From Candidatus Stygibacter australis (lineage in GTDB: Bacteria > Cloacimonadota > Cloacimonadia > Cloacimonadales > TCS61): 43,255 nucleotides of DNA. Every line of letters begins with the position of its first letter. Position 1 is the first letter of the stretch. The notes under the pieces are model-generated. The model saw only the letters and a list, made by a program, of their open reading frames with translations, was not told the origin of the DNA and made no database searches. The stretch covers positions 1 to 43,255 of the forward strand of contig JAVCDJ010000059.1 in assembly GCA_030765845.1 (NCBI GenBank), given 5' to 3'. Shown here in pieces: positions 42,627-43,255 of this stretch. The position numbers and the translations under genes were made by a program.

Positions 42627-42973
42627 CACAAATACACACCCCTTATCCGTGAATATCCGTGTAATCCGTGGCTTCTTCCTTCTCGCCTGCTATTAAGTAG
42701 AAATTTTGAAGTTACATACTTATCTTCATGAAACATATTTTGTTAAGATGAACAAATTATGTAATATATAGGCAAATTTGTCCCACAGCACCAAACAAGC
42801 CATTGTATAAGCATCTTACAGCTTTTCAACAACCCCATAGACTGCTTAATGCCTGAGCAAATTAGCACTATCTAACAATATAATGTCACTACGTGCTAAG
42901 TTGTTGTGGGAGATATAGGGCTTATCGGTCGTATAGTACCTATAAAATGGGGTGATGGCAGATAGTGATCTAT
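42627..42973. other. Gene-free stretch with an ATCCGTG repeat
   Basis: At 42645-42671 a second copy of the ATCCGTG-type repeat is seen (ATCCGTGAATATCCGTGTAA then TCCGTGG). The rest (to 42973) is AT-rich with no supportable gene on either strand, and no clear terminator for the gene ending at 42974. Confidence 0.6.
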
Positions 42974-43255
42974 TTAAAAAATTATGGGAAAGACAATCAC
43001 TACTATAAATGTCCATACCCCATAGAGAGGTAGAAATCTGGTGATGTTGCGAGAGATAGATAGCGGATCTCGTTTTGATATCTGGATTTGGAATAGATTG
43101 ATACCGATCGTGATCAGGTTGGCGAATACTATCAGATTCATTCCGGTTACTGCCAGTTTATTGGGTGTGATGCCATAAGTGAAAAGGCGGTAGAGTATAG
43201 CCGAAAGCGCGATCAAATTCAAGACGCAGGCAAATAGAGTGAGAAAATAAAGGAC
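42974..43255 (-). CDS. C-terminal fragment of a membrane protein (DUF4153/DUF4173-like), cut by the window edge
   Basis: The frame stays open from the window edge to the stop at 42974, so only the last 93 residues are visible. A TTG at 43222 could be taken for a start, but the preceding codons (VLYFLTLFACV) are also coding-like. Three hydrophobic helices are seen. The LYRLFTYGITPNKLAVTGMN segment resembles the R-x-Y-G-hT-x-N-R region of DUF4153/DUF4173 multi-pass proteins. That assignment is tentative; function unknown. Confidence 0.6.
   Translation of the reverse strand, partial: VLYFLTLFACVLNLIALSAILYRLFTYGITPNKLAVTGMNLIVFANLITIGINLFQIQISKRDPLSISRNITRFLPLYGVWTFIVVIVFPIIF

Noticed and set aside
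1-43255. tRNA, rRNA, transposase, integrase or phage genes
   Set aside because: None of the gaps shows a tRNA-like T-arm or other RNA gene signature by eye, and no protein in the window resembles a recombinase or phage structural protein.

Overview
The window looks like a chromosomal segment of an uncultured, anaerobic, Gram-negative bacterium of the FCB superphylum. The closest fit by style is Candidatus Cloacimonadota (Cloacimonas-like). This rests on several surface proteins ending in PNPF-type C-terminal sorting domains of the kind used by type IX secretion (T9SS), PorV/PorQ-like barrels next to those cargoes, a TonB receptor with an N-terminal carboxypeptidase-regulatory-like domain, low GC by eye, AGGAGG ribosome binding sites, and gaps filled with short palindromic and 'housekeeping' repeats. 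No 16S or other marker is present, so the taxonomy is inference.

Layout. 1-675: AT-rich, no supportable gene. 676-2460 (+): thioredoxin-fold DUF255/YyaL protein whose stop codon lies inside a dispersed repeat. 2869-4986 (-): stand-alone T9SS-type secreted protein with a good promoter, a long structured leader and a strong terminator. 5458-7042 (-): substrate-binding lipoprotein and permease of an NMT1/SsuA-type ABC importer with no ATPase beside them and a terminator-like hairpin just before the first ribosome binding site. 7449-12469 (+): five-gene operon surE, DUF368/PopT-like transporter, MORN-type lipoprotein, RqcH-like NFACT protein, PflA-like radical SAM protein. 12473-24671 (-): small membrane protein, outer-membrane barrel, giant 3145-residue repeat protein, second barrel. 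24975-36670 (-): eight tightly packed genes encoding TonB-dependent receptor, ExbB, ExbD, ExbD, TonB, 1024-residue surface protein, PorV-like barrel and a T9SS-type cargo. 36774-41304 (-): glyS, pta, an aspartate-type aminotransferase and a small membrane protein. 41524-42507 (+): lipoprotein with its own promoter and terminator. 42974-43255 (-): C-terminal end of a membrane protein running off the window.

How the parts fit. Two envelope operons each pair porin-like barrels with large exported proteins carrying C-terminal sorting or FlgD-like domains. One also carries a complete Ton motor and its receptor. This suggests dedicated surface-assembly or nutrient-capture modules. The T9SS core itself (PorK/L/M/N, SprA) is not in the window.

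Most interesting signals: a G9 homopolymer inside the giant surface gene (possible phase variation); the Ton plus PorV plus cargo operon; a two-copy palindrome family whose outer stems differ in sequence yet stay paired; the structured leader of the 705-residue secreted protein; and a perfect 24-base double palindrome after 42507.
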